A DNA stretch of 64,000 bases. It comes from Saccharina japonica. Its lineage: Eukaryota > Sar > Phaeophyceae > Laminariales > Laminariaceae. Each line of letters starts with the position of its first letter. The stretch's first letter is position 1. The stretch is taken from contig MEHQ01001308.1 of the NCBI GenBank assembly GCA_008828725.1, positions 266,295 to 330,294 on the forward strand, given 5' to 3'. Positions 1-11,100 of the stretch are shown piece after piece. A program made the translations under genes and the position numbers. Under the pieces are notes generated by a model, which did not search any database, had not been told where the DNA came from, and saw only the letters and a list, made by a program, of their open reading frames with translations.

Positions 1-1829
1 ACTTTAATACCAAAATATCATCGATCACTGGCGCGTCAACAGTAATATTTCTGACATCCCACTACCATCACTCCCACATTTATAATCATATTTCATCCTT
101 ATTAATGATTCCCCACCAATTAGTTTTTTGATTCCAATACATAAATATCATATAAAAATACACAGCAGAGTGAAATCAGTATACAGCAGCACCAGTACGT
201 ACAGCAATAGTAGTAGTCCTTAAACCCATCTACAGCAGCGATAGCAACAGCAGCAGTCCAAAAAGTGGCAGCACGGACACAAACAAAACGCCGGCATGGA
301 TGCGCAGATGCGCAGCCCATGTACGTACAGCAGTGGCCCTTTTTTTTTTTTTTTGGTCGATTTTTTTTGGTCGATTATTTCACGTCCTGGCTTTTTCATC
401 TTGAAATTAGTGCAAAAACTGTTCGCTCGCGAAGTTAATGGCCGATTATTATTCTGACCGAAGTTCTGGAGATCCTTATTTTCACATCTGGGGGACTCTT
501 TGAAGAAAAATTACTCGAGTTTAGTATGGCAAGAAAAACACTTGGTTTTGGTATGGATACTTGATTTTAGTATGGAGATTTTTCATCTTGCAATTAGTGT
601 GGACATCTTGACCCCGGGCCGCAAAGCCCTCCGAATACGCTGGGAACCCCTCTCCTCCCGCGGATCCGCCCTGTTCCAGGGGACGGAGCGAGCCGTCCCC
701 GGGAGGCCGCCTTCCCCCGATCCCCTCTGGCCGAGTTCGGAACCGGGGCCCGTTCTCTCGCCGGCAGTTATGTCGGATTTCGTAATTTCGTGCTTTCGGC
801 GAGCTTGTTTTTGCCGTAAGCACGGTGATTGGCCGACGCAATTCCCGGAAGCCCCAAATTCCCTAATAGCACAAGCCATACATTTCTATAGTGAACCCTG
901 CATTTTTGCTTTCCCTGGGCGCCATTTTTGAACTCCGAGCTTGCCCTGTGGCCCTGCGAGCTCTCCCTGGGCGCCATACCGATGGTATTGAGGACGAAGA
1001 CTAGGCCGGCCTCCGTTGTTGGTGTCCTGATGGCAGAGGCTTCCAGCACTGCCGGGGCGCTACAGCACGAACCAAAATAATGATATAAAATCATGAAATC
1101 AAATAAATTTAATATAAAATATAAATAAAATGGGTTTTGCACATTCTATTATGTCACTATGATCGTACCCGGGGACGTTTTTTAAACCGTCCCCTGTTTT
1201 GCCGAAATTACGCGAAATAAGTCAAAATGTTGCTTTTTGCCGAAATACGCGAAAGCACGAGGAATTTCAGCCGAAATCCGACATCACTGTTCGCCGGGGT
1301 CGCCGAGAGCCGGCGCGTGGGGCGGTCGGGGCGGCGGTGTGGGGCCGATCGGGGTCGGGTGGCGCGCGGTAGAGCCGGTCTCCCGCGGGGCATACCGAAA
1401 CCGGCATAGTCCTGAAGATCCGAAACGACATCGTCACCGGCGCCACCACCGAAGCGTATTAAATAATATGGATATCCATTTATATCCATATCCACACGTC
1501 GGTAACATAAATTATATCTATATTATCAAATGCTGCTATTCCGTCTGTCTGTAATTGAGCAGCGCTATCCAGAGCGGTTCAGCCCCACCTTGCCCCATGG
1601 GTAGGGAGGCTGGGTGCCACAACCCGCAGAACACCGGGTCCAATGCCGCGCCGAGCCGTGGCCGTGGCGCAATCCCGGCGCAGTTCTGGCAGACATCTAG
1701 CCAGCCTATCTGCTGACTTCCAATTTTTTTATTACTATTCTGGCAGCTGATTGGTTGCCCAAATCCATGCCAGTGGCTACTGGTTCTTTCTAGATCATCG
1801 GTGCTGAAAAGAGCTACCGAGGCTACGCC
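1..1829. other. non-coding stretch, no recognisable gene
   Basis: I see no supported gene here. The stretch has T-runs near 340-370, a GC-rich block at about 600-1,000, and a phrase at 397-412 (catcttgaaattagtg) that recurs near 29,560, so at least part of it is dispersed repeat. The open frames in the GC-rich block overlap on both strands and none has a recognisable domain. Confidence 0.6.
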
Positions 1830-2365
1830 AAACCCGGGGAGGATAGGCTCCCATCCCCGGTTCAGAAATCCCTCCATATCTCTACAACTCCGACCAACCG
1901 GGGACAAAAACGGCAATTTCCCGGGTCGACACTGCCCCGCACGGTATAGAAACCCCACCCCCATCAGTTGGTCACTGATTGGCTAAGGCTCAGGGAGGGG
2001 GGCGGTAAGTTCCCACCCCCGGATCATGAATCCTTCCATATATCTACAACCCCGACGACCTGGGGACACAGACAGACATCCCCCGGGTCGATACCGCCCC
2101 ACAACGTGAGGAAACCCCAATACTAATGGCAAATTTACGGTTGCCCGGCCCTCATAGAGCCAGCGTGCGGCGAGAGTTGCCCCTCGGGGCAACGGCGAAG
2201 TCCCGCCGCACCCGGGGATGATAACGTCCCAATCCCGGGTCATAAATCCTTCCATGTATCTACAACTCCAACGACCCGGGGACGAAAGCGGACATCTCCC
2301 GGGTCGATACCGCCCCGAAAAGTGTGGAAACCCCACCACCACTGGCTGATTGCTGATTTGGATGG
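1830..2365. repeat. 216-bp satellite, left array (about 2.5 monomers)
   Basis: The phrase gggtcgata (variant gggtcgaca) falls near 1,923, 2,086 and 2,303. The last two are about 217 bp apart and the first is in a shortened, diverged monomer. The monomers carry the same landmarks as the larger array at 3.3-4.8 kb: aaatccttccat, a stretch tacaactcc, and cccgggtcgatac. The array stops abruptly near 2,365 inside a monomer and picks up again near 3,300, so it looks interrupted by an insertion. Confidence 0.75.
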
Positions 2366-3299
2366 GGCACAGCACCCATACCTGAGGAAAGTTTTGTTGG
2401 GATCTGTTGGGCGTGAAAATATTTGACTGAATAAAAGACTGAAATCCCAGGAATCCCAGGAAGGTTCCTCAAACTTACACCAATGTGAGTCGAGTTTTGT
2501 AGGGATTTTGTTGGGACAAACGTCGGTGATAGGCCGCACGGTCGCGCCGCCTTTGTCGGACGAGCCGGAGGTGGCGCGCGTAAGCAAGAGAGAGACCGTT
2601 GTTGCAGCTAACAAGCGCAGACAATCGACGCCGCAGAGGGCAGCCCAAACACCATGCTGGTGTAGCGGTGTCTTCCCCCTACAGTTATGTGATTGCTGTG
2701 TCTCGGAGTCGGCGCTCTGTCCGTGTGAGAAGGTAGAAAGTCGGGGCCTGAGCAGACTGCGCAGCCTGCTGTGCGTCTGCGTACTCTCACCCATTCAGAG
2801 GCCAGAGGCACAAGTTTTGAGTGCGTGTGCGCAGCGAAACCGCAGCAACACCAGCGCCACACTACAGTACTAGCAGCAGTAACTTGGTGTTTGGGTATCC
2901 AAGGTCTGGTCCTTGCTTGCAGCAGCAAACAAACCCTGTGCTTGCAGTCGCGGGACGCGTTTCCTGTTCAAATTTCAAACAGCAGCAGTACTGCTGTAGA
3001 AGACATAGTACCACCCTGTCCGGAAATGTAAAACAGCTTTGACATTCATATTGCTGCCCAAACGTTCCTTATTTTTCCGGACAGAGTGGTAAGCAGCAAT
3101 ATCACTTTGTCCGGAAATTTAAGACAGTGTTGGTATTCATATTGATCAACGAATGGTGCTTAAGTTTCCGGACAGAGGTGTATTGCCACACGAAGAACTC
3201 AAAACAAACTCTAAAACGAAGTAGAGCGAGCTCGCCCCTGGGAAAACATCCCGATAATTTAATGCCTTAAAAAATGTTCCCCAGGTATAGGATCGAAGC
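2366..3299. mobile_element. about 0.93-kb insertion inside the satellite
   Basis: Satellite sequence breaks off after the phrase ctgattgctgatttg at about 2,365; the same phrase in an intact monomer (about 3,712) is followed directly by the satellite text that here resumes only near 3,300. The intervening block shows no satellite similarity. Its open frames resemble no family I know. Terminal repeats or a target duplication were not found by eye, so the mechanism is unknown. Confidence 0.5.
3010..3089. mobile_element. 80-bp inverted-repeat MITE (TACCAC ends)
   Basis: The ends are TACCACcCTGTCCGGAAA and the reverse complement of TACCACtCTGTCCGGAAA, about 18 bp each around a short centre. Related phrases (agagtggtac or taccactctg) occur near 4,800, 15,285, 19,825 and 33,296, so this looks like a small dispersed family. 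Another cttaagtttccggacagag arm follows near 3,158. Confidence 0.55.
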
Positions 3300-4790
3300 C
3301 AAAACAGAGAGCCAGCGCGCAGCGAGGTTTATCCCTCCGGGCAACGGCGAGGTCCCGCCGCACCCGGGGATGATATGATCCCATCCCCGGGTCATAAATT
3401 ATTCCATACATTTACAACTCCAACGTCCCGAGGACGTAAACGGTCACCCCCGGGTCGATACCGCCCCACAAGGTGTGGAAACCCCAATACCACGGGCTCT
3501 ACTACGGTTGCCTGGCCCTCATAGAGCGAGCGTGCGGCGAGAGTTACCCTCCGGGGCAACGGCGAAGTCCTACCGCACCCGGGGATGATAACGTCCCATC
3601 CCCGGGTCATAAATCCTTCCATACATCTACAACTCCAACGACCCGGGGACGAAAATGCACCCCCCTCGGGTCGATACCGCCCTGCAAGGTGTGGAAACCC
3701 CACCACCACTGGCTGATTGCTGATTTGACTGGGGCGGTGGAGTTCATAGAGCCAGCACGCAGCGAGGGTTGCCCCTCGGGGCAACGGCGAGGTCCCGCCG
3801 CACCCGGGCATGATATGATATCATCCCCGGTTCATAAGTCCTTCCATACATCTACAACTCCAACAACCCGGGGACGCAAGCGGACATCCCCCGGGTCGAT
3901 ACCTCCCCCCAAGGTGTGGAAACCTCAACTCCACGGGCTATTTTACGGTTGCCTGGCTCTCATAGAGCCAGCGTGCGGCGAAAGATGACCTTCGGGGCAA
4001 CGTCGAAGTCCCGCCGCACCCGGGGATGATATTATCCCATCCCCGGATCAGAAACCCTTCCATATATCTACAACTCCAACAACCCGGGGACGAAAACGAA
4101 CACCCCCCGGGTCGATACCGCCCCGCAAGGTGTGGAAACCCCACCACCACGGGCCAATTTATGGTTGCCTGGCTCTCATAGAGCCAGCGTACGGCACGAG
4201 TTGCCCCTCGGGGCAACGTCGAGGTCCCGCCGCACCCGGGGATAATAACGTCCCTTCCCCGGGTCATAAATCCTTCCATACATTTGCAACTCCAGCGACC
4301 CGGGGACGCCAGCGGATATCTCCCGGGTCGATACCGCCCCGCAAGGTGTGGAAACCCCAATCCCACGGGCTATTTTACGGTTGCCTGGCCCTCATAGAGC
4401 CAGCGTGCGGCAAGAGTTACCCCCCGGGGCAACGGCGAAGTCCCACCGCACCCCGGGACGATAAAGTCCTATCCCCGGGTCAGAAATCCTTCCATCCATC
4501 TACAAATCTAACAACCCGGGGACGATAACGGACATCCCCGGGGTCGATACCGCCCCACAAGGTGTGGAAACCCCAACCTCACGGGCTGGTTCACGGTTGG
4601 CTGGCTCTCATGGAGCCACCGCGCTGCGCGAGTTGCCCCTCGGGGCAACGGCGAGGTCCCGCCGCACCCGGGGATGATAACGTCCGATCCCCGGATCAGA
4701 AATCCTTGCGGACATATACAACTCCAACAACCCTAGGACGAAAACAGATACCCCATGGGTCGATACCGTTCCGCAGGGTGGTTCCAATTT
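3300..4790. repeat. 216-bp satellite, main array (about 7 monomers)
   Basis: The phrase gggtcgata recurs near 3,452, 3,668, 3,893, 4,109, 4,325, 4,541 and 4,757, a spacing of 216 bp except one of 225. As 216 is 72 codons, open frames of 130-170 codons run through several monomers on both strands. Each monomer contains three short inverted repeats: GTTGCCCCtcGGGGCAAC; CCCGGGGAT with ATCCCCGGG; and GACCCGGG with CCCGGGTC. I see no start, splice pattern or domain, so I treat it as satellite DNA and not a gene. Confidence 0.85.
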
Positions 4791-5877
4791 TTCGGTTCAG
4801 AGTGGTACATCACAGCACACTGCGAATACTATGTAAGTTCTATTTACCACGCCAGGAACTTACATACTACGGGCGGAGCCGTGGCTGTATACGAAGTATG
4901 ATATATACGAGCCTTATTCCTTTAGCCCCCCCAAAAACTAACCTTGGAACTCGTACTCGGTATCGTACTCGGCATCAAGTGCACAATATACCTGGTTCCG
5001 TGAAATAGAGAACGGTAAAGCAGAAATAAAATAGTATAGCCCTGTTCCCCTACAGAAGGCAGCGCAAGGTGCAAATGCAGCACAGGTGCTCGATGAGAGG
5101 GACATACGCATAAAGTCCGCTCTCTATAATAATAGCCCGTAACCGCTCTTCCTGCCGAAGTGAACACCATAATCATCCAACGTACATACATACAACGTAC
5201 TGTCGCAGTGCTCATTATATAGGCAAAATGGTCGCAGCTCAAGGTGCAAATGCGGCACAGGTGCTCATTAGATGGGTGCTCGCTGAGGGGGACATTACAT
5301 AGTTATAATATTTCAGTTTATGGGTCAATAGTCATGGGTGCTCATCAGGCAGAAATGTCATGGTGCTCATTTTAAAAGCAAGTAGTGTATGGGTCAATAG
5401 TCATAGGTGCTCAGTATATGGTTGGCGCAAAAAGGCCGCAGCTCGCTCAACTTGGCGTTCAGGGCTCCAAATGCGAATCATCCAACTTCCAACGTACTAT
5501 TGTCGTTGATGCTTAGAAGAATACGCTGCGCCAGAAAGAGGTCGCAGCTCCAAGTGGGGCACAGAAATGTTGCTCCGAATGTCACACAGAAGCATCCAAC
5601 GTCCAGCTTACTGTCGAGAATACATTTCGCTCACAGGGCTCCAAATACGACACAGATAAAATATTGCATTGAATGTGAAATGTCTTGTCAGCACGGTCAA
5701 GAATGGTTCCCGTTATTTCTTAAATGGTGTGAAGTTTATATGTATTGCGGTAAAGTACCTTCTATTATACTATTAATATTAAATATGTATATACGAGTAG
5801 ATTGTGCCGGTTGCACACACTGCAGATGTATCATACTATTATATAATACGAGTATGTATAAGTACTGCTGTATGTCG
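4791..5877. other. non-coding stretch with degenerate short repeats
   Basis: No gene is supported. A phrase of the form caaggtgcaaatgc-gcacaggtgctc occurs near 5,066 and 5,238, and variants of gtcataggtgctca recur between 5,320 and 5,415. The 160-codon open frame at 5,407-5,889 has no recognisable domain and overlaps this repeat. Confidence 0.5.
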
Positions 5878-6395
5878 TACCTGGTATAAAACTATTATAT
5901 GTATAATGACCTGCTTCGGAGAGAAGAGGCGCTGCGAGAGGACGAGAGAGAGGGACACCGGAGGAGGAAGGGAGAAACGGAGCAGGACCATGCCACCACC
6001 AACGACCACCAGCCACCACGAGCATCAAGTTCCTGGTGCCCCTGGTACTCGGCTGGTGGGGTGGTGGTGGCGGTGATGGAGGTGTTCGTGGTGGTTGTGT
6101 GGACTGTTGTGTGGTAACTACTACACTCTCTTGTTGCTCGTGTAGTACCTGGTATAATACTATTATACGTACAAGTTCCTGCTTCGGAGAGAAGAGGCGC
6201 TGCGAAGGGACGAGAGTGAGGGACACCGGGAGCGGAAGGGAGAGACAGGGAGAGAAAGGGAGAGACGGAGCAGGACCATGCCACCACCAACGACCACCAG
6301 CCACCACGAGCATCAATCTTCTGGGGCCCCTGGCACTCGGCTGGTGGGGTGGTGGTGGCGGTGATGGAGGTGTTCGTGGTGGTGGTGTGGACTAG
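5878..6395. repeat. tandem duplication, period 268 bp
   Basis: Two copies follow each other: the landmark tgcttcggagagaagagg is at 5,912 and 6,180. Both begin at a TACCTGGTATA motif (5,878 and 6,146) and both end in GGTGG-rich sequence (ggtggggtggtggtggcgg). Frames through it give low-complexity protein on both strands. The first copy lacks about 20 bp of GGGAGA-type sequence present in the second. Confidence 0.85.
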
Positions 6396-6555
6396 AGGTG
6401 TTACCCTTTTACCAACTACCCGGGTACTCGCGAGTATTACCCGGCTTGCTAGTACCCGTCACGGGTACGATTAACACTTTATACTCGCCGAGTATTTGGG
6501 CTCCGGGTACCCGGGTACCCGGTTAAAAAGGGTACCCGGGTACCCGTTAGTTTAC
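6396..6555. repeat. palindrome-rich GGGTACCC segment
   Basis: Repeated gggtacccgggtaccc units on both strands with taccaactacccgggtactc at the left side make this segment strongly self-complementary. A diverged relative lies at about 8,905-9,030 (cgtcacgggtat... gggcacccgggcatcc), again ending with gggtacccgc. It may be a foldback element; no target duplication was seen. Confidence 0.5.
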
Positions 6556-7140
6556 GTTGGAACCTCTGGGGATGACACCTTATCATCCCCTAAATCACGT
6601 CCCCTGGGTAGTACCAGTATTTCGTACATAATCTCCACGAAACCCTCATCAATATGAAAATGCTGTCTCACAATGCCTCACGCGTTACACCAGCTTAGAG
6701 GTACGCAGTGCAGGACCGGCAGCATAATGAGCATGCACCGACAGCAGTCCAGCAGCAGTACCAGCCAAAGCAGCCAAGGTTCGAACCTATCGGAGGGCGA
6801 AGACGAGAGCCCTCCCAAGATTCCGCCGGCGTTGCCGCAACTTCGGGCGCGTCGCACACGCACACAAAAGCGCACGTTACGAGGCAGGCCGTGATAATGA
6901 TTTGTAGTTTTGATCGACAATGAGATGATAATACAAAGTCATTCAAGGTCCCTAATACTGAAACCAAGAGTTTTCTGACCGCCTATACTAATATAAAATA
7001 AAGAATGTAATTTTCACTAAAATCAACTGATTATTATTTCTCTCACTAAAATCAACTAATTATTATCTCCGACGCAATTGTTTTTTTGTACCCGCATTCT
7101 AAAATTTAATAACTTGCGAGAAACAAAAGGCTACCCTAAC
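6556..7140. other. non-coding stretch
   Basis: No gene is supported. The right part (about 6,960-7,070) contains two copies of cactaaaatcaact-attatt, matching a phrase near 7,790 and the degenerate minisatellites at 18.1-18.7 kb and 25.6-25.8 kb. Confidence 0.5.
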
Positions 7141-7152
7141 TCATACCAGTAC

Positions 7153-7347
7153 GTAATAAAATTTACCTAAATATGAACCCGTTAGACCAAAGGTTATGGT
7201 ACCACTTTGTGGCTCGTTCATAATCTTATCAGTAACATAGTGCCAAAGAAAATGGGTGTACCCCTCGTCTGGAGCATAAAGTTGGACACTATCTTCCCCA
7301 AGATTGAAAAATCCAACAAAAAGGGGTGTCTCGCCATCATCTGACCC
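7153..7347 (-). pseudogene. possible orphan exon, unrecognised
   Basis: An open frame on the minus strand reads like protein (for example FVGFFNLGEDSVQLYAPDEG and GYTHFLWHYVTDKIMNEP) with mixed codons and no low complexity. It is bounded by a possible acceptor (tctcag) on its 5' side near 7,348 and a possible donor (ttaggtaaat) near 7,152. I recognise no family and find no neighbouring exons, so it may be an exon of an unseen gene, a remnant, or chance. Confidence 0.25.
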
Positions 7348-7954
7348 CTGAGATGATGCCAGGCACAATACGCCATTATCTTAGTTGGCTCTTTTATTGT
7401 TCCGCAAATATATACAATAATACATGCCTTGCACTATATACGAGAACGATACGTATAACATGTACGCATGACGTACACCGGGTACGTATAAGAAAACGAT
7501 ACGTACGATATTTTGAATACGTACGAGTATTATGTTGTTTTGGCCATAGGCACCGCTGCTGCTCAGCCTTTATCTTTGGTTGGCGAAATAAAAGCCGGGA
7601 AGAAAAAAAGAGCCATAAAGTGGTACTATAACGTTTGGTCTTATACTGTTTTATATTTTTTAACGACGATTGAATAGTAATACGAAGCATTTAAGGTCAC
7701 CCATACTGAAGCAAAGTGATTTATGACCGCCTATACTAATATGAAGTGAAAAACATAATTTGTAATAAAATCAAGTAAATTTTATTGGTCCCACTAAAAT
7801 CAAGTAACTTTCATCCCCGCCACATTTTGTTTTTACCTCGCGCGGCGCAAATTCATTCCGCTGTCCCTTGTTATATTATGGCTGACCCGCATGTGCTTCG
7901 AACTCACGAACTCATATATAATACCTGGTAGGTACCAAATGGACATTTTCCCGG

Positions 7955-8110
7955 AATAATTTCACTTTTCACCTCCGGCCGCGGGTCGTTTCTCGCGCTA
8001 TCGGCTGCGGGGCAGGCAGGCGGGCCGCGTGTGCACCACGGTGCCAGTGCGGGTCCAGCCCGAGGCCCGTGGGGCGTGCTCTGGGCCTTCGAAGTCGCGA
8101 ATTCTGGCAA
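7955..8110 (-). repeat. GC-rich dispersed repeat, copy 1 (inverted relative to 16.25 kb)
   Basis: On the minus strand the sequence matches that at about 16,250-16,405 on the plus strand (landmarks ttcgcgacttcgaaggcccagag type and ctcgcgctatcggctgcg type). In one frame both copies translate to similar peptides (MPEFATSKAQSTPHGP here and MPELATLKAQSTHHGP there, both with CTRGPPAC). A short third fragment is near 8,648-8,695. Confidence 0.65.
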
Positions 8111-11100
8111 ATGACTCAGGGGAGACGTTCCGACTTGACACCGCCTCGCAACTACTATGCTAAACCTGTCGTACGAAGTACGACTGTTTTTTTATCCGCA
8201 TGATGACGGAACACCCACAGCACGCACCACGCACGAGACAACAAGGACAACACCGACTTGACATTGAACGAGGCACACATCAAGCGCCTTGCAGCAGTAG
8301 GTGGTACTATGTTGCATGCCTCTGCTCTCTCTAGGATGTTTACGTAGAGCAGTAGCAGTTGTACGAGACGATTGGAAAAATACATGGGCATTTTAAGTAA
8401 AATTGTAAGATTTGGTTCCAATATTTTGGAATCTACGTGAAGTACGTACACAAGATCCACGAGTAGGCAGGTGTGCATATCATATCTACATACCTCTATC
8501 TACGTAAACGATAGGCCGATCATCAAGCCGTGTCGTAGGTCTTTGCCACATGCCACATACCAATACTCCTGCAGTATGAGATAGAGAGTGGTAGACAGGT
8601 ACTGTACGTTCAGTTGTACGTACGTACAGCAGTACGTACGTACAGTACTGGGGCGTGCTCTGGGCCTTTAAAGTCGTGAATTCTGGCAAAAATTGGAGCA
8701 AACCGTGGCATAGACTGCTGTATTGTTTAAAGGAAAAAATTGTAGCGACGGCCATTCCTAACGAAATTAATGTGACGAGATGATATCGCATCTGAGGTAC
8801 AGTGATGTGTGTTTGATATATGCGATTCCAGCAAAACCTCCCCCTCTGATTTTAATATCACCCGCGCTTCACAGCAGCGATTAAAAACAATAAAACCGCT
8901 AATTCCCGTCACGGGTATGGATCACACTTCATATTCGCCGAGAATTTGGGCCCAGGGCACCCGGGCATCCAGCTGTTCGACGGGCACCCTTGTACTCGGC
9001 TGCTAAACGCGTACCAGGGTACCCGCACAAAAGGTATTACGTATATACGAGTGAAATCCCTTTATTTAGGACCTGTTGCACACCACAGCAGTATCAGTAA
9101 CAGCATGCGTACGATATATAGGTGGTTTAGAGGCAAGCTCGGCCTACAGCAGAAGGCCGATTTGGCGCAGTCACATGCATGCCTGGTACATACGATATCC
9201 AAATCTTCATCGATAAATAAAACAACACGCTTATGCTCACCCAAGTTTCTCGTGACAGACACGGCGGATACATACGTAGCAACAAATTAAGCGTCTATGC
9301 GTTCGAGTCTTGTTGACTCTGTACCCAAAAATACCAGACCGAGCGTAAAATTATGATTTCACGAGCAAATGGAGTCTCCTTAATAGATGGGATATACTAT
9401 TATTACTGGTACCTAGTTGTTTTTGCGGACCGAAAAAGTATCCCTCGCGGGTAAAAAAGCCGTGGTCGCCCTCACGAACGTTTTTCGTGGTACGCAGCGC
9501 GGACAACAACGAATCAAGCGTCTATGTGCTCGAAACTTGATGGCTTTGTTTGCGTCCAGAGGACAGGCTGTTGAGAGTTTCTGCGCGCGAATATATCAAG
9601 TCCTCAGTAAAGTTTTTATAGAGTGAGAAAGCGAGTTTGTAAAAAATATCAGAACTTGAGGTTTTCGGATTGAAAAACTCTCGATGGCGATCTAAAATAG
9701 ACGTCGACGTTCAAACTCAAGTTCCTTGTGATGCACACGGCGGATTGTAAGAAATGCGCGCTGGAAATTCGAAGCCTTTGGACAGCCGGTAGTGCATACG
9801 TGCAAAGATATGAAGGTGTTCAACTTTTTATTTCGTGAGCAAAACAAGTTCGGGCAAGGATCTTTACCTTTGAAATCTTCGTTATTTACAGCATTACTGA
9901 TATAAGTACTAGTATTGTGTATCTAGACGAGCGCGCCTGGCTAAAACACGAGTTTTGGAACATTTGTTTTTAAGTGGTGCCCACGCTTTACGTCGAGTTA
10001 CAACGCATCGACCACACAACCGAACTGCAGACACCACTTGGACCGCTGGAACTGTAGGAAGGTTTGGGCGTTCAGTGTAATATCTGGTTTGGCGGTTTAC
10101 AGCTGACTTGCACGTAACACCTTTTGAAACGATCGCAAAACATGAAATCTGGCAAGAAATATAAGCGCTGTGTGCCTACACTTGAAAGCACTCAAACGCG
10201 ACATTCCTAGCTATGTACAAGTAGCAGGGTGTAAAAGGGGCCCCGCCGCCTACATAGACGGCTTCGGCAGGGCCAGAACATCATAACTCGGAGGTTAAGC
10301 TATTACGATATACAGTAAATGTTAGTGCACGAAGAGATGCGGAAAATATTTTCGAATCAAAAGCGCGTGGTTTGGCAATGACGGCTTTCCAATTGAACTT
10401 GAAACCTCCGTTGTCTCAGCTTTGGGTGAGACGCGTGTAATAGTATTTCACTCCTTTTATCTGCGGCTTGTACTAGACCAGTTGGTAAAATGCGTTGTTT
10501 AAAAACAAATTGCAAGCTCAGAAGACGATGCGAATTTCCATGGACTGTATTCCTCTTGCTCTGTTTACTACTGTTGTCTGTACTGCACATCTTATACTCG
10601 TACAAGGTTCCCCTTCGGGGTATTGTTGGCTTGAAATCCCGGGGGTGTCGCAAATTGAAAAGGCTGAACACATCATTCAAAAATCATTTGTGTCGTACAT
10701 CTGCAGCTCAGGCTGTTGTACCGCTGCTGCGCTGCGCTGGTGCTAAATAACTTCAAAAGAAGTGCGGGTTGGAATTGTCCACGATGCATCGCCAAAAGCG
10801 TACGGTGTTATAAAGGTACACAGCAGCAAGCAGGGAGTCGTTACGTCGATGTCCACGACATAATTACGTGTAAATACGGAAAACAGCCTTGTGCCAAAAT
10901 TACGCGTAATTTTGTCTGGTATCAGGGGATATCCGTCAGTATCCCCACGAGTATGAAAAATACGTATTCCTCGTAATATATATATATTGGCGCTTGAAAA
11001 TATTTTGGCCTGTATACTGTTGTTGAACTTATAATTTTACTACTGCCGTACGTAGTACTTTTATTTATTTCGGTACATGTCCAGAGCAGTGCACGGAAGC

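Noticed and set aside
3392-4528. Long frames of 130-170 codons across the satellite as genes
   Set aside because: They result from a 216-bp period divisible by three; both strands are open alike and the frames repeat every 72 residues.
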